The notes under the pieces were generated by a model that had not been told where the DNA came from, ran no database searches, and worked only from the letters and a program-made list of their open reading frames with translations. Below are positions 17,594 through 23,510 of a DNA stretch of 23,510 nt, piece after piece. This stretch comes from a virus. Every line of letters begins with the position of its first letter. Within the stretch, counting starts at the first letter, position 1. The stretch covers positions 1 through 23,510 of the IMG/VR virus record IMGVR_UViG_3300031857_001431. The stretch is one strand, 5' to 3'. Both the position numbers and the translations under genes were made by a program.

Positions 17594-19414
17594 ATGGCAT
17601 ACATCATAAACAAGTTTAGTGGCGGGCAATTAGTAGTGCTAGAAGACGGCACACTAGATACTTCAACCAGTCTAGGATTGCTTGGCAGAAACTATACTGG
17701 GTATGGTGAAGTACAAAATGAAAATTTTGTATTCTTACTAGAGAATTTTGCCAATGAAGATCCGCCTTCGCGGCCAATAACAGGTCAAGCATGGTATAAT
17801 ACATCGCTAGGATCACTTAATGTTTATAATGGTACAGCATGGACCCCAGTGGGCTCGGCAACAACCAGCAATACAGAACCCGAAGGATTTGACGGTGCTC
17901 TTTGGTATAAAGATACTACTGATCAATTGTTCATATTTGATTCGGGATTTTGGAAATTAATAGGACCAGAAGCAGTAGAAGGTTTTGGCGCTACTCGAAT
18001 TAGAGCTAGAACAATATTAGACAATGCCAACATAGAACATGCAGTAGTAGAAATTTTAGTAGACGGCACAACTTTTGTTATATGTGCCGACGAACCATTT
18101 ACCATTGACGACAGCAACTTAGTTACAGGATTTACTAGTCTACAAGCAGGTACAAATTTTTCATCTAATAGACCAGCAATTGGACCGTTAGTTGGTAATG
18201 CTTCTAGTGCATCTAGATTAGAACCAGGTAGACGAATTAACGGTGTCTTTTTTGATGGTCAAACAGATATTACAATTGGATCAAATACAACTAACACGTT
18301 AACAAGAGGCACATACTTAACAGGTGCAAATTTTAATGGATCGGCAGCAACAACGTGGTCGGTAGATGCTAGTTCTGCTAACGTTATTGGTAAAATTGTT
18401 GCTAGAGACAGCGCAGGAGATTTTTCTGCAGGAACTATTACAGCTGATTTAGTGGGGAATGTCAGCGGTAATGTGACAGCAACTACCGGAACTAGTAGAT
18501 TTATTAGGGTAGAAGCCAACGAGTTTGTTGGTGCTACATTATCAGGCAACGCATTTTCGACCACAAAACTAGAAACAGCAAGAACAATTAATGGCGTACT
18601 ATTTGATGGTACTGCAAATATCACAGTTCCTGCAAATGCAGAGACTCTTACAGGGGATAGGTTAGCTGTAGATATAAAGTATTCTAATCTAATTAGTGTA
18701 GGAACACTTCTTACTTTGCGAGTAAGCAATTATGCAACTTTTGGGCCTAGTCTTACTGAAAATGTAACAATTGGTTATTCGGATGCTACTAACCCTCTTC
18801 TAAGTAATGCAGGTTTTGTTAGCACAAATACTCCTTCACTCATATTATCTACAGGCGGTGCTGGTACCGGAGATGCGCTGACACTAGCCCTATGGAATAG
18901 TAATAAATCTTTGACTGAAGGAGGCGCTGCACAACCAGCACTAGTGCCATTAAATGCAACGCCTCAAAACATAGGACACTCAAATTTTAAATGGAATAGA
19001 GTCTATGCTAATTATTTTGAAGGTATTGCAACTACAGCACAATATGCTGACCTTGCAGAAAAGTATGTAGCAGATGCAAATTACGAAGCAGGAACAGTGC
19101 TAGAATTTGGTGGTGAATTTGAAGTAACACTAGCAGAAGACGGTACAGCTAGATTAGCTGGAGTAGTTTCCACTGATCCTGCATATTTAATGAATAGCAA
19201 GTGTGTAGGCAAACACACAGTTGCACTTGCATTACAAGGTCGTGTACCCTGTAAAGTAAGAGGTAAAATACAAAAGGGCGATATGTTGATGAGTGGCGGT
19301 GGCGGTTATGCCCGTAAAGCAACAAACCCGCAAATAGGTACGATTATAGGCAAGGCTCTAGCTGATTTTGATGGTGTAAGTGGAGTTATCGAAGTAGCAG
19401 TAGGCAGAGTTTAA
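17594..19414 (+). CDS. Tail fibre-like protein, paralogue 3, with QYADLAEKY C-terminal domain
   Basis: This 606-residue protein starts at ATG 17594 behind a strong ribosome binding site, AGGGGAG (17581-17587). The N-terminal 190 residues match the other fibres (LLGRNYTGYGEVQNENF, LLENFAN, GQAWYNT, ALWYKDTTDQLFIFD). The middle contains two fibre repeats of the ARTINGVLFDGTANITV type (about residues 212-225 and 330-342). Residues about 483-606 form a domain common in marine T4-like phage fibres: QYADLAEKYVAD, GTVLEFGGEFEVT, AGVVSTDPAYLMNS, ALQGRVPCKVRGKIQKGDML, then a GVIEVAVGRV end. The domain is shared only with the next gene here. It faintly resembles autoproteolytic fibre-tip domains, but I see no catalytic signature and do not claim cleavage. 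Confidence 0.85.
   Translation: MAYIINKFSGGQLVVLEDGTLDTSTSLGLLGRNYTGYGEVQNENFVFLLENFANEDPPSRPITGQAWYNTSLGSLNVYNGTAWTPVGSATTSNTEPEGFDGALWYKDTTDQLFIFDSGFWKLIGPEAVEGFGATRIRARTILDNANIEHAVVEILVDGTTFVICADEPFTIDDSNLVTGFTSLQAGTNFSSNRPAIGPLVGNASSASRLEPGRRINGVFFDGQTDITIGSNTTNTLTRGTYLTGANFNGSAATTWSVDASSANVIGKIVARDSAGDFSAGTITADLVGNVSGNVTATTGTSRFIRVEANEFVGATLSGNAFSTTKLETARTINGVLFDGTANITVPANAETLTGDRLAVDIKYSNLISVGTLLTLRVSNYATFGPSLTENVTIGYSDATNPLLSNAGFVSTNTPSLILSTGGAGTGDALTLALWNSNKSLTEGGAAQPALVPLNATPQNIGHSNFKWNRVYANYFEGIATTAQYADLAEKYVADANYEAGTVLEFGGEFEVTLAEDGTARLAGVVSTDPAYLMNSKCVGKHTVALALQGRVPCKVRGKIQKGDMLMSGGGGYARKATNPQIGTIIGKALADFDGVSGVIEVAVGRV
19035..19062 (+). repeat. 28-bp exact direct repeat, copy 1
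   Basis: These 28 bases are identical to 20848-20875. They encode the AQYADLAEK core at the start of the shared C-terminal domain of fibre paralogues 3 and 4. Flanking sequence diverges at once on both sides at the DNA level, although the protein similarity continues. Confidence 0.9.
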
Positions 19415-19427
19415 ATAGCTTTATAGC

Positions 19428-19435
19428 GATAAATA
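19428..19435 (+). promoter_or_regulatory. Candidate late promoter core (GATAAATA) before fibre paralogue 4
   Basis: GATAAATA lies in the 43-base gap before the gene at 19458 and matches the T4 late core at 7 of 8 positions. RNA would start near 19441, just upstream of the Shine-Dalgarno sequence GGAG (19447-19450) and 17 bases before the ATG. The spacing matches that of the perfect promoter at 22161, which supports it. No experimental evidence is available from the sequence. Confidence 0.5.
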
Positions 19436-19457
19436 ATAGTTAGAACGGAGTATATCA

Positions 19458-21215
19458 ATGGCATATCAAGTAGACAAATTTAATGGAACTTTTCTAGTCT
19501 CAGTTGACGATGGAACCATTGATACCACCACTGATCTGCGTTTTGTAGGAAAAAATTACGCAGGCTACGGCGAAGTACAGAACGAAAATTTCTTGCATTT
19601 AATGGAAAATTTTGCAAATACTTCAGCACCACCCAAGGCAGTTGTTGGTCAAATTTGGTATGATAGCGGCAATAAAAAAATACGTTTCTATGATGGCGCA
19701 CGATTTAGAACAGCTAGTGGAGCTGAAGTAGGCCCAACTGCACCTTCCGGATTACAGTCAGGCGATTTTTGGTTTGATACCAGCGCAGGACAACTATATA
19801 CTTGGAACGGAACTGAGTTTGTATTAATTGGTCCAGAAACTCCTCCAGATCTAGGAGCAAGTGCAGTAGTTTCTCAAGTGGTAAAAGATACAATTGGCAA
19901 CAATCATACCATTGTAAAGTTTCAAGCAGGTGGTGATGTAATATCAATAGTTAGTAAAGATGCATTTACACTAAACAGTACAATTAATCCTATTACAGGA
20001 TTCACAACAATTAAGAAAGGTGTTAATCTAGTTAACACTAATGGTACAACAGGAGTTACATCCACAGATCATTATTTCTGGGGTACCGCAAGTAATGCAG
20101 CAAGGCTAGGTGGGTACCCAGCTTCAGAATATATTAGACTAGGTGAAGTATCGTTTGACAACGAAATTTCTTTTAAAGACACTGGTCTTACTATTGGCGA
20201 TCAAAATGATCTGCGTATTAGAGTTGAAAACGGTGATGAACCAGTTATTGAAAATCGATTAGGTAATACAATAACTCTAAGAATACGAGTAAGTGACAGC
20301 GATTTAAGAAACGTTGGAATTATCTCCTCAACAGGAATGATTCCCGGAACTACTAATTTCTTTAATCTAGGATCTTCTACTTCTAGATGGGCCAATGTTT
20401 ATTCTACATTGTTTACTGGGAATGTATTAGGCAATCTTACAGGTAATACATTGGGTATTCATAGAGGTAATTTGCTAGCCAACAATGAAGTTTTATCATT
20501 TAATGCAGATACTCAAACATTTATTGGTAGTTTTACCGGTACACTTACCGGAAACGTAATTGGAAATATTACCGGAACATCTACCAATTCTTTAAGTTTA
20601 AACAGTCTAGTTGGCGAGCAAGGTGCCGTAGCAACTTCAGTTGCACTTAGAGATGGTGCAGGAAATTTAACAGCAACTAGATTTATTGGAGTTACTGATA
20701 AATCCGATAGATTAAAGATTGATGACGTAGCAGTAGATACTGATCCAAATTATCGATCTGCAAGAACAACTAAAACTGCAAACTCTATTGCAGCTAGAGA
20801 CAGTTCTGGTAATTTATTAGCAAATACATTTGATGGTACTGCTACCGCAGCACAATATGCTGACCTTGCAGAAAAATACCTTGCAGATAAACAATATGAT
20901 GTTGGAACAGTGGTTGCAATTGGTGGAGAAAAAGAAGTTACAGCCGCTACATATGGTGATAGAGCAATTGGCATAGTATCTGCCAATCCTGGATTTATGA
21001 TGAACAAAGATTTAGAAGGCGGGACATATATAGCATTGAAGGGTCGAGTACCTGTAAAAGTACAAGGTACAGTTAAGAAAGGTGACAAACTTGTTCCGGC
21101 CCAAAATATGTACGGTGCTGCATCAGCTGCTAATAAATCTGACACAGATTATTTTGCTATTGCCCTCGAAGACCATCAGTCTGATTCGGGTGTTATAGAA
21201 GCATTGGTATTATAA
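19458..21215 (+). CDS. Tail fibre-like protein, paralogue 4, with QYADLAEKY C-terminal domain
   Basis: This 585-residue protein starts at ATG 19458 behind CGGAG (19446-19450). The N-terminal region is closest to paralogue 3, sharing GYGEVQNENF and similar spacing (GKNYAGYGEVQNENFLHL, GQIWYDSGNKKIRFYDG, GDFWFDTSAGQLYTWNGTEF, SKDAFTLNS). The middle has fibre segments (NLGSSTSRWANVYSTLF, then GNVLGNLTGNTLG, FTGTLTGNVIGNITGT). Residues about 466-585 repeat the C-terminal domain of paralogue 3: QYADLAEKYLAD, GTVVAIGGEKEVT, GIVSANPGFMMN, ALKGRVPVKVQGTVKKGDKL. The end differs (DHQSDSGVIEALVL). Its candidate late promoter in the preceding gap suggests that it can be expressed separately from the upstream fibres. 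It is probably a virion fibre; the receptor is unknown. Confidence 0.85.
   Translation: MAYQVDKFNGTFLVSVDDGTIDTTTDLRFVGKNYAGYGEVQNENFLHLMENFANTSAPPKAVVGQIWYDSGNKKIRFYDGARFRTASGAEVGPTAPSGLQSGDFWFDTSAGQLYTWNGTEFVLIGPETPPDLGASAVVSQVVKDTIGNNHTIVKFQAGGDVISIVSKDAFTLNSTINPITGFTTIKKGVNLVNTNGTTGVTSTDHYFWGTASNAARLGGYPASEYIRLGEVSFDNEISFKDTGLTIGDQNDLRIRVENGDEPVIENRLGNTITLRIRVSDSDLRNVGIISSTGMIPGTTNFFNLGSSTSRWANVYSTLFTGNVLGNLTGNTLGIHRGNLLANNEVLSFNADTQTFIGSFTGTLTGNVIGNITGTSTNSLSLNSLVGEQGAVATSVALRDGAGNLTATRFIGVTDKSDRLKIDDVAVDTDPNYRSARTTKTANSIAARDSSGNLLANTFDGTATAAQYADLAEKYLADKQYDVGTVVAIGGEKEVTAATYGDRAIGIVSANPGFMMNKDLEGGTYIALKGRVPVKVQGTVKKGDKLVPAQNMYGAASAANKSDTDYFAIALEDHQSDSGVIEALVL
20848..20875 (+). repeat. 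28-bp exact direct repeat, copy 2
   Basis: These bases are identical to 19035-19062, about 1.8 kb upstream. They encode the start of the conserved C-terminal fibre domain. Exact recombination between the two copies would produce an in-frame fusion of paralogue 3's N-terminal part with paralogue 4's C-terminal domain. Confidence 0.9.
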
Positions 21216-21224
21216 GGATAAATT

Positions 21225-22136
21225 ATGGCAATCGGTGATTTCATTTCCGCAACAGATTACAACTCAATCAGAACTAAAATTATTAACGTCATGAGTACAG
21301 GATCCGGTAATTTTGGTTATGGTCAAACAACTTTTAGTTCTTTAGTATCTGCTGGAAATACTGTAACAAAAACACAATGGGATTCTCTTAGATACGATAT
21401 CTACAATGCTATTCTACACCAAACTGGATCAGCAGCTTCGTTGGTGCAAGTGGCAGTGGGTGATGTTATTAGATTTGGTGCAAGCAATCCTAATTCTCAA
21501 TATGACACTGTTGCTAATACCGCAGTTACCAATCGATTCAATTTAGGAACTGGCCAGTTTGTAACAGAAGCAATTAACAGCACATCATTTACTTCATCGT
21601 GGTATCAATCAGTTAGTGCTACAGCATCGGTTACATTTTCCACAGCAGAACAAGCAAGATTTTTCTTTAATGCAGGCGGAAAGATTCGATTTGCTAGCAC
21701 CAGAACCGGCGGCAACGGTGAAGCACAAAATACTTCGTGGAGTAATTTATTAAGTTCTGCAGGAGCTCAATCATTTGTAGGCGGCCCCTCTGGAATTAAT
21801 TTCTTTTCTTTAACTAGTGGTTTTCAGACTTTTGCTGAAATTTCAGGAAGCTCGGCATATTCTAATAACAAATGGCGTTTAGAAGCATCGTGTAATGTTG
21901 CAAGCAATACATTAGGAACCGCCAATGTTGTTAATTTTAGAATAACGTGGTTAGATGCATACACTGATCCAGTACCAGGAGGCGGAACACCGGCAATTCC
22001 TCCTGGAGATTTAGTTGACGGTACGCTTACTCTAACAGTTGATCAGGTTCGTCCTTCTGGATTTTTACAACCAAGTGGTACATTTACCACTGTAGGCCCA
22101 TCGTCGTCTTCTTTGAGTGCAATCTCTGGTTCATAA
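21225..22136 (+). CDS. Conserved phage structural protein, function unknown
   Basis: This 303-residue protein starts at ATG 21225. AAGGA (21214-21218) overlaps the upstream stop, so it is probably co-translated with the fibre gene. The first 70 or so residues (ISATDYNSIRTKI, GSGNFGYGQTTFSS, TVTKTQWDSLRYDIYNAILHQTG) form a conserved module I recognise from marine T4-like phages. The rest is rich in Ser, Thr, Asn, Gly and aromatics, without Cys clusters or membrane segments. It includes EQARFFFNAGGKIRFAS followed by NTSWSNLLSSAG, a pattern seen in phage virion proteins. Near residue 247 a Pro/Gly-rich linker (PVPGGGTPAIPPGD) leads to a C-terminal beta-like tail (DGTLTLTVDQVRPSGFLQPS, then GTFTTVGPSSSS). 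It is likely a tail or fibre accessory protein. I know of no demonstrated role. Confidence 0.8.
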   Translation: MAIGDFISATDYNSIRTKIINVMSTGSGNFGYGQTTFSSLVSAGNTVTKTQWDSLRYDIYNAILHQTGSAASLVQVAVGDVIRFGASNPNSQYDTVANTAVTNRFNLGTGQFVTEAINSTSFTSSWYQSVSATASVTFSTAEQARFFFNAGGKIRFASTRTGGNGEAQNTSWSNLLSSAGAQSFVGGPSGINFFSLTSGFQTFAEISGSSAYSNNKWRLEASCNVASNTLGTANVVNFRITWLDAYTDPVPGGGTPAIPPGDLVDGTLTLTVDQVRPSGFLQPSGTFTTVGPSSSSLSAISGS

Positions 22137-22142
22137 ATTTTA

Positions 22143-22190
22143 ATCCCCTATAAGACGCCATATAAATAATGTGCGTGTTTTATAGGAGAT
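22143..22190 (+). promoter_or_regulatory. RNA hairpin enclosing a late promoter and pairing the SD of the next gene
   Basis: Bases 22147-22158 pair without interruption with 22175-22186 (12 bp, including G-U pairs 22154/22179 and 22157/22176). After one C-A mismatch, 22143-22145 pair with 22188-22190. The 16-base loop (22159-22174) contains the late promoter core. The 3' arm contains GGAG (22185-22188), the Shine-Dalgarno sequence for the ATG at 22194. RNA made from the promoter would start near 22174 and lack the 5' arm, so only read-through RNA would fold. No U-tract follows, so an intrinsic terminator is unlikely. Confidence 0.7.
22161..22168 (+). promoter_or_regulatory. T4-type late promoter, perfect TATAAATA core
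   Basis: This is an exact TATAAATA in the 57-base gap before the gene at 22194. T4 late promoters carry this core at about -13 to -6, recognised by the late sigma factor gp55, so transcription would start near 22174. That gives a leader of about 20 bases with AGGAG at 22184-22188. It would drive the three-gene overlapping operon beginning at 22194. Confidence 0.8.
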
Positions 22191-22193
22191 ACC

Positions 22194-22544
22194 ATGGACG
22201 ACCGTCTAAAAGCTGCCTTAGATTTTTCAAATTATAGACAAACCCTAGCAATTCAAAGAAAAACCCTTAAAGAAAAAATTGAGGGCAAATTGACTTACGG
22301 CCACTCCGGCGGTATATTTAAGATTGATAGAACACTATTAGTTTTTGTTCAAATGCTAATTGATCAAGACAGAACAGAAAATGTTCCTCTAATTGATCAA
22401 AATGAAAATCCAATTTTAATTCCAGACCTACAAATATTTCGAGATGAAATTTTAGATAGGTATTTTACTGCCACCTACGAATATCACGAAGAATACGAAA
22501 AAATTAAATCTAGCAGGACCGTAGAAAAATTATTGAATATATGA
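22194..22544 (+). CDS. Conserved hypothetical protein of marine T4-like phages, 116 aa
   Basis: This 116-residue, charged, probably mostly helical protein starts at ATG 22194 with AGGAG (22184-22188) six bases upstream. Recognisable segments are ALDFSNYRQTLAIQRKTLKE, KLTYGHSGGIFKIDRTLLVF and EILDRYFTATYEYHEEYEKI. I have seen similar small proteins in marine T4-like phages, but I know no function for them. No catalytic motif, Cys cluster, signal peptide or membrane segment is visible. It is the first gene after a perfect late promoter and overlaps the glycosyltransferase-like gene by 4 bases (ATGA at 22541-22544), so the two are probably made together. Its Shine-Dalgarno sequence lies in the 3' arm of the hairpin at 22143-22190, so translation from read-through RNA is predicted to be blocked. 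Confidence 0.8.
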   Translation: MDDRLKAALDFSNYRQTLAIQRKTLKEKIEGKLTYGHSGGIFKIDRTLLVFVQMLIDQDRTENVPLIDQNENPILIPDLQIFRDEILDRYFTATYEYHEEYEKIKSSRTVEKLLNI

Positions 22545-23401
22545 CTAAAGGCGTATTAATTTTTGCTCATAATGGCCCAGAAGTAGATTACGGTGTAATG
22601 GGTATAATTTCTGGCGGACTAGCAAAAAAACATTTGGGATTACCAGTCAGTTTAATAACAGACAAATGGACTATTGCTTGGTTAAAAGAATCAGGGATGT
22701 ATGCTAGAGCCGAGTCTATTTTTGATAAGATTATTGAAATTGAAAAGCCTAGAACAAAAAATACAAGAAAACTGCATGATGGTTTCTACAGCCAGACAAT
22801 TCCCTTTGTAAATTCAAATAGATTTTCAGTTTGGGATTTAAGTCCTTACGATCAAACTTTGCTAATTGATAGTGATTATCTAATTTTTTCTAACAAACTA
22901 AATGAGTACTGGAACACAGATAGTAGCGTAATGTTAGGACATTCTATGAATGACATAACGGGTGACCGTAGTGGTATATTAGATCAACGTGTAAGTGAAA
23001 CTGGGATTCATATGTTTTGGGCTACCACAGTAATGTTTACTAAAAATGAAGAAAGCAGATTCTTTTTTAAATTAGTTGATTATATTAAAGACAATTACAG
23101 ATATTATGCCGACCTATTTAGATTTGATCCAAGACAATATCGAAATGATATTTCATTCAGCATTGCTAAACATATCATGAACGGGTTTGAAACAGAATTT
23201 ATTTACACTCTTCCTCCTATTCTAACGGTGTTTGACAAAGATATTTTGCATGATGTAATCGAAAATCGATTGACATTTCTAATTGAAAAACCACTCAATT
23301 GCGGAGATTTCTGGGCTGCAACTACACAAGGATCTGATGTTCATATTATGAACAAACAAAGTATTATTAGAAATAAAGAAAAATTACTGGAGTTAATATG
23401 A
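22541..23401 (+). CDS. Putative GT-A-like glycosyltransferase
   Basis: This 286-residue protein resembles nucleotide-sugar transferases of GT-A fold. A beta-strand start with a DYG-containing loop (GVLIFAHNGPEVDYGVMG, residues 4-21) leads to a PVSLITD strand (35-41). A central LLIDSDYLIF segment has a D-x-D motif at Asp110 and Asp112, the usual metal and nucleotide-sugar ligand. An ATTVMFTK strand follows (161-168), then RNDISFSIAKHIMNG (201-215), as in acceptor-site helices of GT8-like enzymes. There is no signal peptide or membrane segment, so it should act in the cytoplasm. It begins in the ATGA overlap with the preceding gene, has no clear Shine-Dalgarno sequence, and ends in an ATGA overlap with the next; translational coupling is likely. 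The substrate is unknown. Modification of late virion proteins is one possibility suggested by late expression and the structural neighbours. The fold assignment is moderate. Confidence 0.65.
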   Translation: MTKGVLIFAHNGPEVDYGVMGIISGGLAKKHLGLPVSLITDKWTIAWLKESGMYARAESIFDKIIEIEKPRTKNTRKLHDGFYSQTIPFVNSNRFSVWDLSPYDQTLLIDSDYLIFSNKLNEYWNTDSSVMLGHSMNDITGDRSGILDQRVSETGIHMFWATTVMFTKNEESRFFFKLVDYIKDNYRYYADLFRFDPRQYRNDISFSIAKHIMNGFETEFIYTLPPILTVFDKDILHDVIENRLTFLIEKPLNCGDFWAATTQGSDVHIMNKQSIIRNKEKLLELI

Positions 23402-23510
23402 ACTTTGGTTATTTAATTGTAGTTGCTTCAAATAAAGATATAGACTATCTTAAATTAGCCTATGCTCTTGCATTAAGTATTAAAAATACTCAGAAGCCAG
23501 GATATGATAA
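23398..23510 (+). CDS. Start of a further gene, possibly a second glycosyltransferase-like protein (3'-truncated)
   Basis: An ATG at 23398 overlaps the previous stop (ATGA) and is preceded by GGAG (23389-23392). The frame stays open for 37 codons to the window edge. The N-terminus (MNFGYLIVVASNKDIDYLKL, then AYALALSIKNTQ) is a hydrophobic strand, a short D-Y loop and a helix. It resembles the start of the preceding protein (VLIFAHNGPEVDYGVMG ... GGLAKK), so a tandem paralogue is plausible. Too little is present to assign a function firmly. Confidence 0.6.
   Translation, partial: MNFGYLIVVASNKDIDYLKLAYALALSIKNTQKPGYD

Noticed and set aside
17594-21215. QYADLAEKY domains as autoproteolytic (peptidase G2-like) fibre tips
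   Set aside because: Only a loose resemblance (GVVSTDPA/GIVSANPG segment). I cannot identify catalytic residues, so self-cleavage is not claimed.
22147-22186. Hairpin as an intrinsic transcription terminator for the gene ending at 22136
   Set aside because: The 3' arm is followed by AGATACCATGG, not a U-rich tract, and the stem contains the next gene's ribosome binding site. A translational role fits better.
1-23510. CRISPR arrays, tRNA genes, insertion sequences, integrase or attachment sites
   Set aside because: No regularly spaced repeats, cloverleaf-like sequences or transposase/integrase-like proteins were seen. All intergenic gaps are under 60 bases.

Overview
This window is a compact, AT-rich stretch of late structural genes from a T4-like marine myovirus, of the cyanophage or pelagiphage type. 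Every supported gene is on the + strand and the gaps are at most about 57 bases. The assignment rests on three things. The proteins look like the large tail and baseplate-associated virion proteins and tail-fibre paralogues typical of marine T4-like phages. There is a phage tail-collar domain. There is also a perfect T4-type late promoter core (TATAAATA) with two near matches at gene boundaries. Host and exact phage lineage cannot be determined from the sequence. I saw no tRNA, CRISPR, integrase, insertion sequence or metabolic gene.

Layout: (1) Bases 1-12962 are one giant open frame, already open at the left edge, giving at least 4,319 residues. It is a mosaic virion protein: marine-myovirus-specific aromatic-rich modules, carbohydrate-binding-like (CBM5/12-like) modules, an FG-GAP-type beta-propeller with CBM-like insertions, Gly/Tyr-rich repeats, and a C-terminal series of DGST-type repeats. 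(2) A roughly 214-residue conserved virion protein follows. (3) Bases 13645-21215 hold four consecutive tail-fibre-like genes that share a homologous N-terminal region of about 190 residues but carry different C-terminal parts: a tail-collar domain, a fibre-tip module, and two versions of a QYADLAEKY-type domain. (4) Next is a 303-residue conserved structural protein. (5) From a perfect late promoter at 22161 a second short operon starts: a 116-residue conserved protein, a 286-residue glycosyltransferase-like protein, and the start of a further gene cut by the right edge. These are joined by ATGA stop/start overlaps.

The genes plausibly cooperate in building the distal tail and host-recognition apparatus. 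The giant protein and the four fibres would be virion components with likely carbohydrate-binding surfaces, and the last operon may modify sugars or proteins late in infection.

The most notable regulatory structure is at 22143-22190. The late promoter lies in the loop of a 12-bp hairpin whose 3' arm contains the Shine-Dalgarno sequence of the next gene. This architecture predicts that read-through RNA is translationally silent while RNA from the late promoter is not, as known for some T4 late genes.
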